DNA of 64,000 nucleotides from Microstegium vimineum (Eukaryota; Streptophyta; Magnoliopsida; Poales; Poaceae). The stretch is from contig CM039126.1 of assembly GCA_022036555.1 (NCBI GenBank), forward strand, positions 7,980,079 to 8,044,078. The letters run 5' to 3'. Positions 47,176-58,019 of this stretch are shown here, piece by piece. The position numbers and the translations under genes were made by a program. The notes under the pieces were generated by a model that worked only from the letters and a program-made list of their open reading frames with translations, had not been told where the DNA came from and ran no database searches. How positions within the stretch are numbered: position 1 is the stretch's first letter; each line of letters starts with the position of its first letter.

Positions 47176-47701
47176 TTAGATGCTGCTAGGGTACATGAAC
47201 ACTCTGACCTTGCGCCCCTGCACTCATCAGGAAAAAAAAACCAGCATCAGGACAGAGCATCAATTGGGAAGCAACAAAACACACAGTGTACTGAGCGCGT
47301 CACTGACCATGGACTCAGGCGGGAGGTTCGACTTGAACTTGGCGCGGACGACGCCGGAATTGCCGTGCGGGCGGGAGACCTTACCCCAGATGCACCTGTA
47401 ACGGGTCTCACTGCTCTTGGTCTTGGCCTTGTAGATGTACGCCATGCGCTTGCCAGCGTACCACGCGACGTCCTCCTTGGTGTTGACCCCCTCGATCTGC
47501 ACGAGCGACGTGGTCTCATACTGGTTCGATTTGGACCTGCACAGCCACCACCACCGTAAGACGAATAGAACCGCGAAATGACCAGGTCCAAGTAACACCG
47601 ACGGAGAAGAAGAAGCGGCGGCACGGAGCTCACCTCTTGTATCCGAGGATAGTGCCCCGGACGTAGAGCCTGACGCGCTGCCCCGTGCGTCCCTTCACCA
47701 T
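47176..47701 (-). CDS. RPL35A: Large-subunit ribosomal protein eL33 (L35a), three exons, intact
   Basis: This is a structural protein of the cytosolic 60S ribosome. Exons are 47701-47634, 47536-47308 and 47217-47176, with GT/AG introns of 97 and 90 bp. The total is 112 aa, the usual plant length. The protein begins MVKGRTGQRVRLYVRGTILG, contains VQIEGVNTKEDVAWYAGKRM and RCIWGKVSRPHGNSGVVRAK, and ends VRVFMYPSSI. All are eL33 signatures. The start is the first ATG, with the family's invariant MVKGR. The promoter just upstream carries a telo-box and three site II motifs. No defect is seen. Confidence 0.96.
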
Positions 47702-47872
47702 GGTTGCCGCCTGTTTCCTTCCGCTTCCGCCGCCGGAGACGATAGATTGATTTGGGGGAAGACAACGAGACGGGCCGGAGGCAGCTTGTATGTAGCAGCG
47801 GGCGGATAGACGAACGGTTTAGATCGTCTCGCAGAGTCCATCGGACGATTGTGAGGGCTCTCGTGAGAAAGC

Positions 47873-47968
47873 TAGGGTTTTAAGGTCTCGAGCTTAAATG
47901 GGCCATTTGGTTAAGAATGGGTTTGTTTCTTTGCCTTTTCTGTCTTTACATCTGGGCCATGCTGGGCC
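47873..47968 (-). promoter_or_regulatory. RPL35A promoter: telo-box and three site II motifs
   Basis: Telo-box AAACCCTA (plus strand tagggttt, 47873-47880) and site II TGGGCC at 47899-47904, 47953-47958 and 47963-47968. In plants this pair drives ribosomal-protein genes in dividing cells through TCP factors (family knowledge). They lie 170-270 bp upstream of the ATG. Confidence 0.8.
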
Positions 47969-48076
47969 GATCTGGCAACATTAACCGGTCCAATTACGAA
48001 TAGGACGCCTCGTTCCATGATATGTCGCTGACTGTGGTCCCAAAAAACGATTAGTGGTCTCAGGAACTTAAAAAAA

Positions 48077-48392
48077 GAGTCAATTTCACTAGCGGTCCCT
48101 AAACTTGTCCCGTGTTCTCGAGTAGGTCCCGGTACTCTGAAAATGTAGATTCCTAGCACTAAACTTGGTTTAGTGTATCAATCAGGTCCAAACTGGACTC
48201 GGGGGCATCAGATTACCGATGTGGCATGTCCAGCTGGACTCTGTCGCCGTTTCCATTTGTGTTTCTTGCCAAATATGCGAAAACCCCCCTGTAAACCTCA
48301 CCCCTCCTTCATTCTATCCCACCCCTCCCCTGACGAACACAGGCGACCAGAGGGGCGACGACACAGGCGAGCAGAGGGGCGACGACGGTGGT
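48077..48392 (+). repeat. MULE left terminal inverted repeat, outer part
   Basis: It matches the reverse complement of 57560-57869 closely (shared blocks ggtcccggtactctgaaaat and gtccagctggactctgtcgc). It continues at 52764 to about 52806 beyond the inserted solo LTR. Confidence 0.88.
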
Positions 48393-51300
48393 TGTGACAG
48401 AACCTCTTAAAATCAGGGCCCACTTGCCAGGATTAACGTCCCCCGACTTAATCCCAACAAATGATTCAAGTCTTAATTGGTCCGTCAGGTGTCGCCGTTT
48501 TGCAACGGGTCATCCACCTCTTTCCGAGCAGGATCCTCATTACAGATTTGCAGAAGTAATACAATAATTTAATTTACATCAAAGTAGCGGAAGACATAAG
48601 TCATATTACAAACCTTTAGTTTAGAAATATAACATATGTGTCATTACTACATCAAGCTAGTGGTAAAGATTATAAGACAATCAAACCAGGTACTCTGCCC
48701 AAGAGTTATACCATGACTGATCTTCAACATTAGCAACGGTCATACAACACAAAGTTGTACACACCGCATTGGAACTTCATCTGCAACAGGGGTTAACAAA
48801 CCCTAGGTACGGGAGTACTCAACAAGACTTATCCGACAAATAAAAATATTTGGTGGACAAAAGATATGCAAGTCATAGGATTAAAGGTGGGGTTTTACAA
48901 GAATCAAGTATTTTGCATAAATAAGCATTTTGTAAAACAATTGAAATTCATTTATTTCGTTTCATATAATTACTCGAGTACCGATGTAAAGTTATGATCG
49001 ATAACGAGGTAATACAACATCCATGAAAGGAAACCATCAAGTATCCAGTTTAAGTATATTACTACGATGTGGTAGTCAGAGTCATGTTTCCATACCCGAG
49101 GAACACGACGATTCGAATCGATTAAACCCAGCTGGGACTTCCTTGTCACACGACATATGCAGCACTAAAGCATACATATATCTACCATTCCCTGGATCCT
49201 CTAGCTAAGATCGGGGTTCCGCCACCCGAGAGCACAGTACACCTCCATCCAGTTCGCTAACTTGGAGGGTCCATAATACTCTCGCCATCTCTCCACTCCC
49301 AGTGTGGATTAACCGTTCTTAACAAGAATAGCTAAAGTCCGGCTTCCAAAAGTATGTGACCAGTACTCCAAAGTCACGGTTCTTGGACACCCACACCAGA
49401 CGGTTCCTAATCGACACAGGCGGAAAGAACCTGCTCACCAGTCGCCACTGATGGCTTCCAAACACCGTGCCCGCCCGGTCTCAGGTTATTACTTCCAACA
49501 ACATCATTTCCTTTTTAAGACATAGCCATTTGCCGCAGCAATCCGCTATTCTTCTCAAAACCATAAGCATTGCCGAAGCAATCATGTTATCGCCTATTCT
49601 CGCAGATGACAGGAAATCATCTGACTCTATCGGTCTAAGCATTGCTAAGCAGCATAAAGCATCATTCGTATATTTTAAAACGGTATCAAGGTACAGGAAC
49701 AAATAATTCAAGATAAAGGCTATGCATCAAGTAGGAATTTATTTGAATAGTAACCATGCAATAATTAACCATAAGTGTATTTAAAGAAAACTTTTAAATA
49801 CAAGGTAGAGTTTGAATGCACCGGGGCTTGCCTGGGTAAGAACACTGGTCAGTGTTTGTTAGATGACACTCGCTTGGCAAGTATCATAGATTGACATAAG
49901 AATTCCGAGATTATCCATCTTCTAGATTCATTCACCAATACTTGTTCGATTAGATTTACCAATCACCGTCTTCTGGTTCGATATTAACCATCACGTATGG
50001 ATCTATCGTTCCTTAATGAGATGCAAAGATGTAAATGTATAAATGCAATGAATTGATAACACAACGATACATCACAAGATTATGCAAAGCATAGACATCC
50101 ATAGTTGATTAACTTAATCTTACCAAGCATGATATTTAGACATGAAAAGAATCTAAAGTACACACACAACTGAACTTAGGTTCAGACTTGCCAAGCATTC
50201 ATTAATCGAGAGGTAAACATTATATTTAAACAATCAAGATAAAGTTACCCAATTAAACTATGCATGCAGTTTTGGATAGTCAGACAACAGTCACCATTTT
50301 AATCCTATCTAGAGTTTTACAAATCCAAATGACTTACAATAAGACATTCTGGAAAGCTTATGAAATTATATACATTTCATATAATACTAGCAAAGTTTGA
50401 TTCTCAAGTTAAATAAGTCAAAACTACAAAGTTACAAAATCTGTCCCTGAAAAACAAAGAGCAGTTATTTCTGAATTCCAACTTAAAACATGTATAAATA
50501 ATAAACTATTTGTCCAAATGCCACCAAATTTTAACAGTCGCTAGATACATGAGTTATCTACAACTTTGGTATTCACAAGATTCTCAGAAAACATCATTAA
50601 CATGGGATAATTTATATTGCCCCTAGAACTGTCCAGAATCTACTAAATACAATAAATAAAAGTTAACTTATGTTGCAAACACATAATTAGACAAAACCAA
50701 CTAATGAACACTAGAAAACATAGTGTCCATTGCTAAATAAATTCTTTGCATACACTTTCTTAATTTATTTAGATAATTATGTGTAATTATGAGCACATAT
50801 CAAACATACATAAACAATTCTACCAAAATTACATAGGCTTACACATGCTTTCATTAGTCTACTGTATAAATTTCATGTCATTTAAGAAAGTATAGAAACC
50901 TCTATAAAATAAACAAAAGCTCTGTTGCAAACAACTTAAACAACAAGGCAGATTCTGCACTAAACTTTGAAACAGCTATAACCTGAGATCTAGACCACAT
51001 AAAAATATCAATCTTAATAATTTGGAAAGCTTAAGAAATATAATTCAAATGTTTGCACAGTGCTAAAACATGAATCTAAATGTAAATTGCTCAAACAACT
51101 TATTCTTATCAGCTCTGTCCAGAGAGCAAACAGATTCACAACACAACTTATAAAATTCATAACTCCTAAAATATAAAAGCTATGACCATAAAATTTTAAC
51201 AGTAGATGAATCACAAGTTTATATATCACTTTGATATTCAACTCATCCACAGAAAATATCATCTTGCCTACGAAATAAAATGATTAACAAACATCACAGC

Positions 51301-52763
51301 AACAGTTTTAAACAGAGATACAACCACTTTGCCATTTTTATAACTCTACAAACATCAAACCTAAAATCATGAAATTTTAACCAGACATCAAAAATAAACT
51401 TGTAAACATCCCATAAAAATTTTAGATTTATTTGACAAGTATAAGAGTGGCTACGAAAATAACAAAAACATCTTAACAGAATTGACATGCTTGCACAAAA
51501 TGATTTTTACAGCAAAATATACGAACTAAACTACCAGATATTATGGATCTACTGCATAGAGCACTTCATGAGGATTCCAAAAAATCCAAAAACACATGCA
51601 TACAATTTTTCTATGATTTTACATGAATTTACAAAGTTCAGCAAAATAAGAGGAAAATAATTACGAGATTTATCTTTTGAAAAAGAAATCCCAACTTTTC
51701 AAGAAATCTACCAGGTCCTTAAATGTAAATCCATGAGTCAAGGCAAATATGCATAAAAATCCACAAAGAGCTTCCCTTACCAATCCTCTTGATTTAACCG
51801 GGGATTCTTCATGGGGATCAAGGATTAGAGCGTGGTTCTTATGATCAAATCAATGGAGACATCCAAAGGAAAGAGGGAGGAAGTAGTATCAATAGAGAGG
51901 GAGGGATTGCTGGCCATGGAGTAGCACAAGAAGGAGGTGAGCAGGGAGGGAGTCGGCGTCGGCCTCGGCCGAGCCGAGCCACGGCTTCTGCCGAGCGGCA
52001 GCAGAAGCGAGAGGGAGAGGGAAGGATTGAGGGGGAGAGAGTGAATGGGAGAGGGAGAGTAGAGGCAGAGAGCCGGGCTCCCTTTTTCCCTCGGCACCGG
52101 CCACGACAGAGGGGCACGCGTCGAGAGGAGGGCGCCGATCGACGGGAGGGGGACACACAGGTGCGTGTGCTGGCCAGTCCAGCCCAGCCCAACAAAAACT
52201 GCCCCCAAGATTTGATCGTATTTACAGATTTGCCACTCTCTTGAATTGCTTCCAAATTCAAAATCGTAAATTCAAATAAACAACCGATTGCACCATTAGG
52301 TAGAGCAACAAAAGTAGAACACCATGGTAAAAAGGAGTTTGACAGATTTCAAATGGTTTGAAAAGAATTAACACCCAAAGTTTGGTATTTGAAACTAAAA
52401 ATTCGGAATTTCAACAAAATCGAGAAAAAGTTAATTTTTCTTGTTTTTGAATTCAAATTTAAAGATCCAAATGAGCTTCAAAATCTGCGAAACTTGTTTC
52501 ATTGTTTCTATCATGAATAGTACTTCACTCATATTAAAGAATCCAAAATAGTTACCACATGAAATTGCACAAGAAAATCATCATAAGAAGGCAATTCACC
52601 GCAGTTTTTCAAACTTAGAAAAATATTGAGAATCCAAATCAACATAAGATTTGGGTTAACTCTTTGAGACACTTAGAGATTGAAATCAGAGTTTGATCCA
52701 AAAACGAAGTTTAAAAGAGAACCTAATGTTGATTATCTGGAAATTAACACCTGGGGTGTTACA
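48393..52763 (-). mobile_element. 4.37-kb solo LTR (Tekay/Del-like) in the MULE left repeat
   Basis: Read on the minus strand it begins tgtaacaccccaggtgttaa and ends ggttctgtcaca. The flanks are GTGGT (48388-48392) and GTGGC (52764-52768), one mismatch in five. The interrupted MULE repeat continues on both sides in register with the right copy. No gag, pol, primer-binding site or second LTR is found in 4.4 kb of AT-rich sequence, so it is read as a solo LTR. A GC-rich patch at 51890-52180 may be its promoter or leader region. Confidence 0.8.
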
Positions 52764-53024
52764 GTGGCGCGGACGGCGGAGCGGCCTTGACTGGTGTTGG
52801 GCGACTCGACTCGTCCCATCCCACTCCCCAATGGCTCCACAACGTCGAAAGGAAGGAGACCTCCCACCCGAATACTATTAGTTTCTCCTCTCTCTCCTTT
52901 CCCCCCTCTCTCGATTCTGTTAGGGTTAGGTTGGATGGAACAAGATTCAGATGAATTGGTTGCAACAATGAAGTTGTAGTGATGCATGAGTAGGTTTTTG
53001 ACTACATTTTTGCGACGCTAGGGT

Positions 53025-56000
53025 TTGATTATGGTGATGCTTTGGTTTGATTATATTAATGCTAGGGTTTTGCATACTGTAGGTGTTGATGATACTCATA
53101 TTTCAATAGAAATTCATCATGGTGGATTTTTTTGTGGAGTTGGAGTCAACCGTGCCTATGTCGGTGGAAAAGTAGACTGGTTCGACCATATGGATGCAGA
53201 TTTATGGTGCTACTTTTGGATTGTGGAATTTGCGATGAAGCTTGGCTATGGGGTCTCTACTCCCAACTTGAAAGTGTTTTGGCTGTTGCCTGGAAAGGAA
53301 TTGTCTGATGGTCTAAGGATTTTATGTAGTGATGAGGACACAGAGGTAATGAGGGATTTTGCTCACAAGATGAAGAAGTTTGTCCTATACATTTATAATG
53401 ACTACCAAGGTCAGCCCCCTGAGGATGTAGTTATCAACCCAGTTAGTGTATTGCCTAAGGTCATAAGCCCAATGAAAGTGCAATACATGGACAAGATCCC
53501 TGGTGAGAAGCTCCCAGATATGTACAAGAACTTGGCAAAGGCAGATGAAGTTTGTGAAGTTGATTTGACTGATGGTGGCTCTGATGCAGAATTCAACTGG
53601 GGCAGTGGGTCTGATGACAGTGAAGAAGATCTAGACTTTGTGGACACTGGCAATGAAGTAGATGATGGTGATGATGATTTGTTCATGGATAGTGTGGACC
53701 AGGAAGCTAGTAGGACAGTGAGGAAGAGTAAGAAGGCAGCAGGAAGTAGGATGCAATAGTCCTCGACAGTGGTGAATGATGCAAATGATGATAAAGCTGA
53801 TAATGATGAGGAAGAAGAGTTGGAACCACCTGATGATAGTGATGCAGAAGGTGGGGTCAGATTGAAGTTTAAGAGCTTTATGCCTGAAGATCTCAACAAT
53901 CCCCAATTTAAGGTGGGTATGGCTTTTCCTTCAATTGAGATGGTGAGGAAGGCAGTGACAGAATACAACCTGAGGCATAGGGTAGATCTAAAAATGCCAA
54001 GGAATGACAAGAGAAGAGTTAGTGCTCACTGTGCAGAAGGATGCCCTTGGAATCTATATGCCTCATATGACAGCAGAGCTAAAACTATTTTAGTGAAGAC
54101 ATATGTTCCACAACACAATTATAGGAGAGAGTGGGCTTTGAGGAGATGCACTGCAGTTTGGCTTGCTCAGAAGTACTTGGATAGTTTTAGAGCTGACCCA
54201 AAAATGACATTAGGAAATTTTGGTAGAGTTGTGCAGAAGGATTGGAACCTAACACCATCTAGGAGCAAGCTTTGCAAAGCAAGAAGCCTGACACTGCAAA
54301 AAATATATGGTGATGAAGCGGAATAGTACAATCATCTTTGGGACTATGGACAAGAGATAAGGAGATCAAATCCAGGCAGCACCTTCTACCTTGGTTTAGC
54401 TAATGGCCATTTCAATCATCTATATGTTTCTCTAGATGGTTGCAAGAGAGGGTTCCTAAGTGGGTGTAGACCTGTGATATGCTTGGATGGATGTCACATA
54501 AAAACCAAGTGTGGAGGCCAGCTACTAACTGCTATAAGTGTTGACCCAATGACTGTATATTTCCAATAGCTTTTGCAGTTGTGGAAGTGGAGTCCAAGTT
54601 AAGTTGGAAATTGTTTCTAGAAACTCTGAAACAAGACCTCAAGATCCAGAACACATTTCCTTGGACTATAATGACTGACAAGCAAAAGGGCTTGATACCT
54701 GCTGTGCAAGAAGTGTTCCCTGACTCAGAACACAAATTCTGTGTTAGACACTTGTACCAGAACTTCAGTGGCAGTTTCAAGGGTGAAAATTTAAAGAATG
54801 AACTATGGGCTTGTGCTAGGTCTACTATTGTGACTCAGTTCAACACCAACATGGAGAAAATGAAGACACTTGACTCCAAATATCATGCATGGCTAGAGCA
54901 ATGGCACCTTCTACTTGGGTGAAAACATACTTCAGTTGTTTTCCAAAATGTGACATCCTACTGAATAATAGTTGTGAAGTATTCAACAAATACATTCTTG
55001 AAGCAAGAGAGCTACCTATACTAAGCATGATTCAGAAAATCAAGGCACAACTTATGACAAGGTTCTACAACAAGATAAAGGAGTTGAGTGAGAAATGGAC
55101 AGGTCCTGTGTGCCCCAAAATTAGGAATAAGTTGTTGAAGAATTCTAAGTTTTCCAATATGTGCTTTGTTCTTCCAGCTGGCAAGGGGATATTTCAAGTG
55201 TAGTCTGGTGGGAATGATTACATAGTCAATGTACTATCTAAGTCATGTGACTGTAGGAAATGGGACTTGACTAGAATCCCTTGCAACCATGTTGTTGCCT
55301 GCCTTAGGCATGAGAGATATCCTGCTGAAGAACTGTTACCATAATGCTACTCAGTTTAGACATACAACAGAGTGTACGGCTTCAATATTATTCCTTGCAG
55401 AGACATGTCTTTATGGGAGCATACCAATGGAACCCCAGTTCAGCCACATGTTTATGAAAAGAAGGTTGGTAGACCACCCAAGTCTAGGAGGAAGCAGCCT
55501 ATGGAAGTCCAAGGCAAACATGGTCCCCAACTGTCTAGGCATGGCATCATAATCACCTGCAGTTGGTGCAAGGGTGAGAATCATAATAGGGCAGGTTGTC
55601 CATTTAGGAAGCTCGGTTTCAGGCCAGGTGAAAGGCTAGCTCGACCTATTGAAGTCGATGTTGATGATAGCCCATTGCAGGAACTTGTGATTACCCAGGT
55701 ACACATCTCTCTTCACAACCATTTCATTTTTTTTGGATTTGACTAGTTCACAACCATTCCATTTTTTTTGCTAGGACCATGTTGTAGCACAAGACATGCA
55801 GTCAGCAGATTTTGGGGAACCTATGTGGTCACAAATGATTGATGAGGTGAGTCATGTTGACCTCTATTGTTTACATATTGTTTTACATATGTTTAGATAT
55901 TAATCATGGTAACATCTTCATTTCAGGCATCAATCAGTGTTAATGTTGGTGACAATAAGCATGGACCCTTACCTGACTGCTCCTTCATTGCAAGCAACCA

Positions 56001-56130
56001 ACCTCTACCAAGGCCTGCTCATCTGACAACTGTAACTAAAAGAGGCAAGGCTACTGCAATGAAGACCAAGGAACCACCAATGAAGAAGAAAAAGGCATCT
56101 AGGAAGACTACCAAGGCAGCAGAGTCATAG
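53025..56130 (+). pseudogene. mudrA-like MULE transposase, broken
   Basis: This DDE transposase would bind the terminal repeats and excise the element. A PB1-like N-terminal domain (THISIEIHHGGFFCGVGVNR) starts at about 53093. An acidic linker is at about 53560-53860, and a MuDR DNA-binding domain (AHCAEGCPWNLYASYDSRAK) near 54030. The DDE core has ICLDGCHIKTKCGG (first Asp, about 54480) and MTDKQKGL (second Asp, about 54670). A SWIM zinc finger (CDCRKWDLTRIPCNHVVACL) is near 55245-55305 and a CCHC knuckle (CSWCKGENHNRAGC) near 55558. Two short 3' exons end at 56130. Breaks are TAG at 53758, 54324 and 55201, a shift at about 54565, a shift at about 54890 and more near 55340. The N-terminal exon may begin upstream of 53025. 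Confidence 0.85.
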
Positions 56131-56816
56131 AAACCTGCTGAGTGATGAAATTGCTGAAGTAGAGTGAAAGGAAGCTTTTGGATGTACATTTGCCTGACCA
56201 CTTTTGTGAATGAAGATAGGCCTGACCTCTTTTGTGAATGATAGCACAACTTTTGTGATGTAATTTGCACCAAAAACAATATGGATGCATGCATCATTTT
56301 GTCTAGTATTTACATAGTGCTTTGAGTTGTATGGATGCTATACTGTATGGATGTAGGCACAACTTGAAATCAGCTCAACACCTCAACTATATGATGTAAG
56401 ATATGCACAACATCTGAACTGTATGGATGCTAGTGCCTGAAATGTAGTTTCAGCTACTTTGGGTTAAGCAACAATGTGACTGCATTATGTCTCAATTATC
56501 CCTTTTATCAATGTGTTTTAGCAATGTGACTGCATTATGTTTGGATGCACAACACCTCAATTTTGACATGGCTTCAACAAGTACAAATCATCCAATTTTA
56601 TTCTATCATCCAATTTTGACTGCATTATGTTTGACTGTATTATGTTTCACTGCATTATGTTTGGATGCACATGCATTATGTGATCTGCATTGCAAATGAC
56701 ATAACTTCAACAAGTACAAATCATGAAAGGCAATTGGATGATAGAATGACTTCATTTTCAGCAAATCACTAAAGTTAACAAATTCAACAATTACAGCATT
56801 TTCATCACAACTAGAT

Positions 56817-57417
56817 TTATTTCAAAAGAGAAACTACTACATTGCAAATCATTACAACCAGTCCACACAGAGATATAGCTATTAGGGCCTTAATCAACAC
56901 CCTAATATCCTTCACTACATTATCAACCAGCTCTTGTGCCTTCACCGTTTCTCCATCTGCTACTGTTTCTCCAATCTGAGTGCTTGGTCCACCATCGGCT
57001 GGATGTCCTCCAGCTGTTGTGTGGATGAGTGCACTTGCTGCTTCATCTACTTTCAATATTTTGCGGTTCAGAACACCTTCATCCCCTCCTTGCTGTCCAC
57101 CATGTCCCTTATAGCCATGTTTCACACACAAAATACTCGACATACTCATCTTCCCACAGGTAAAACTTACAGTCAGACTGTCCCTTATGTAGAGAGGCAG
57201 AGAGGCTCAAGCGCATCAGCAGAGAGGCTCAAGAGCAAATGCATGAGACAAGCATCAGATCCAACCATACCTTCTGATTTGGGCAAGTGAAGAACACCTT
57301 GTCCGGATTACCAAGAGTGTGCGATGTCAGCTCAACCACCTTCCTCCAATGGCAGCTCGGGCAAAAGATCAGTGGGAGCTGGGTCCTCCGACCGGCGCAC
57401 CCTCCACTTGACGCCAT
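56817..57417 (-). pseudogene. GRF-type zinc-finger gene inside the MULE
   Basis: ATG 57417 opens exon 1 (57417-57270), with CPSCHWRKVVELTSHT and FFTCPNQK. After a GT/AG intron, exon 2 (from 57177) continues SDCKFYLWEDEYVEYF. Together these give the GRF finger: two Cys, FxC, CxF and a Trp. GRF fingers bind single-stranded nucleic acid in APE2, TOP3A and NEIL3 (family knowledge). Further down, a frame to 56817 encodes a helical region and a hydrophobic C-terminal segment (IALIAISLCGLVVMICNVVV region). A frameshift or unrecognised intron separates it from exon 2, which otherwise meets TAA after about 20 codons. The gene runs towards the transposase gene, and its start lies just inside the right terminal repeat. 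Confidence 0.7.
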
Positions 57418-57479
57418 GGATCCAGATCTGCTCAACCCAAAGAACTAGTGAGAGAGAAAAGACAAAGAGAGAAAGATAA

Positions 57480-57869
57480 TGAGAGTCAGAGTGGGGAGAA
57501 GTCGAGTCGCCCGCCCACCACCAGTTCCGCCCTGCACCAGTCAAGGCCGCTCCGCCGTCCGCGTCACCGTCGTCGCCCCTCTGCTCGCTTGTGTCGTCGC
57601 CCCTCTGCTCGCCTGTGTTTGTCAGGGGAGGGGCGGGATAGAATGAGGGAGGAGTGAGGTTCACAGGGGGCTTCGCATATTTGGCAACAAACACAAACGG
57701 AAATGGCGACACGGCGACAGAGTCCAGCTGGACATGCCACATCAGCAATCTGATGCCCCCGAGTCCAGTTTAGACCTGATTAATACACTAAACCAAGTTT
57801 AGTGTTAGGAATCTATATTTTCAGAGTACCGGGACCTACTTGAGAACGCGCCGCCAGCGAAATTTACTC
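57480..57869 (-). repeat. MULE right terminal inverted repeat
   Basis: Reverse complement of 48077-48392 plus 52764-52806. It includes two copies of a short internal motif gcagaggggcgacgac, as the left repeat does. Confidence 0.88.
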
Positions 57870-58010
57870 TGAAAAAAACATGGGACAGGCGAAGAGTTGG
57901 CTGCAGCCTGAATTTACTCTGAAAAAAACATGGGACAGGCGAAGAGTTGGTTGCAGCCTGAATTTACTCTGAAAAAAACATGGGACAAGCGAAGAGTTGG
58001 CTGCAGCCTG
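57861..58010 (+). repeat. 3 x 50-bp tandem repeat at the MULE right edge
   Basis: Units 57861-57910, 57911-57960 and 57961-58010 begin aatttactctgaaaaaaaca and differ by one or two bases. Each unit begins with the last 9 bases of the MULE plus the A-rich flank, so element end and host flank were amplified together. Confidence 0.92.
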
Positions 58011-58019
58011 AAACCGTCC

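Larger units (their letters stand above)
48077..57869 (+). mobile_element. Mutator-like element with transposase and convergent GRF gene
   Basis: Long terminal inverted repeats (about 370-390 bp once the nested solo LTR is removed) begin gagtcaatttcactagcgg on the left and end ccgccagcgaaatttactc on the right. Flanks ttaaaaaaa (48068-48076) and tgaaaaaaa (57870-57878) match at 8 of 9 bases, fitting the 9-bp MULE duplication. The interior holds a mudrA-like gene (+) and a GRF-zinc-finger gene (-) facing it. The transposase frame is broken, so the copy is non-autonomous now. It lies between RPL35A and the GON4-like gene. Confidence 0.88.

Noticed and set aside
51825..52261. 127- and 138-codon minus-strand frames
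   Set aside because: They lie in the GC-rich patch of the 4.37-kb solo LTR and are low complexity.
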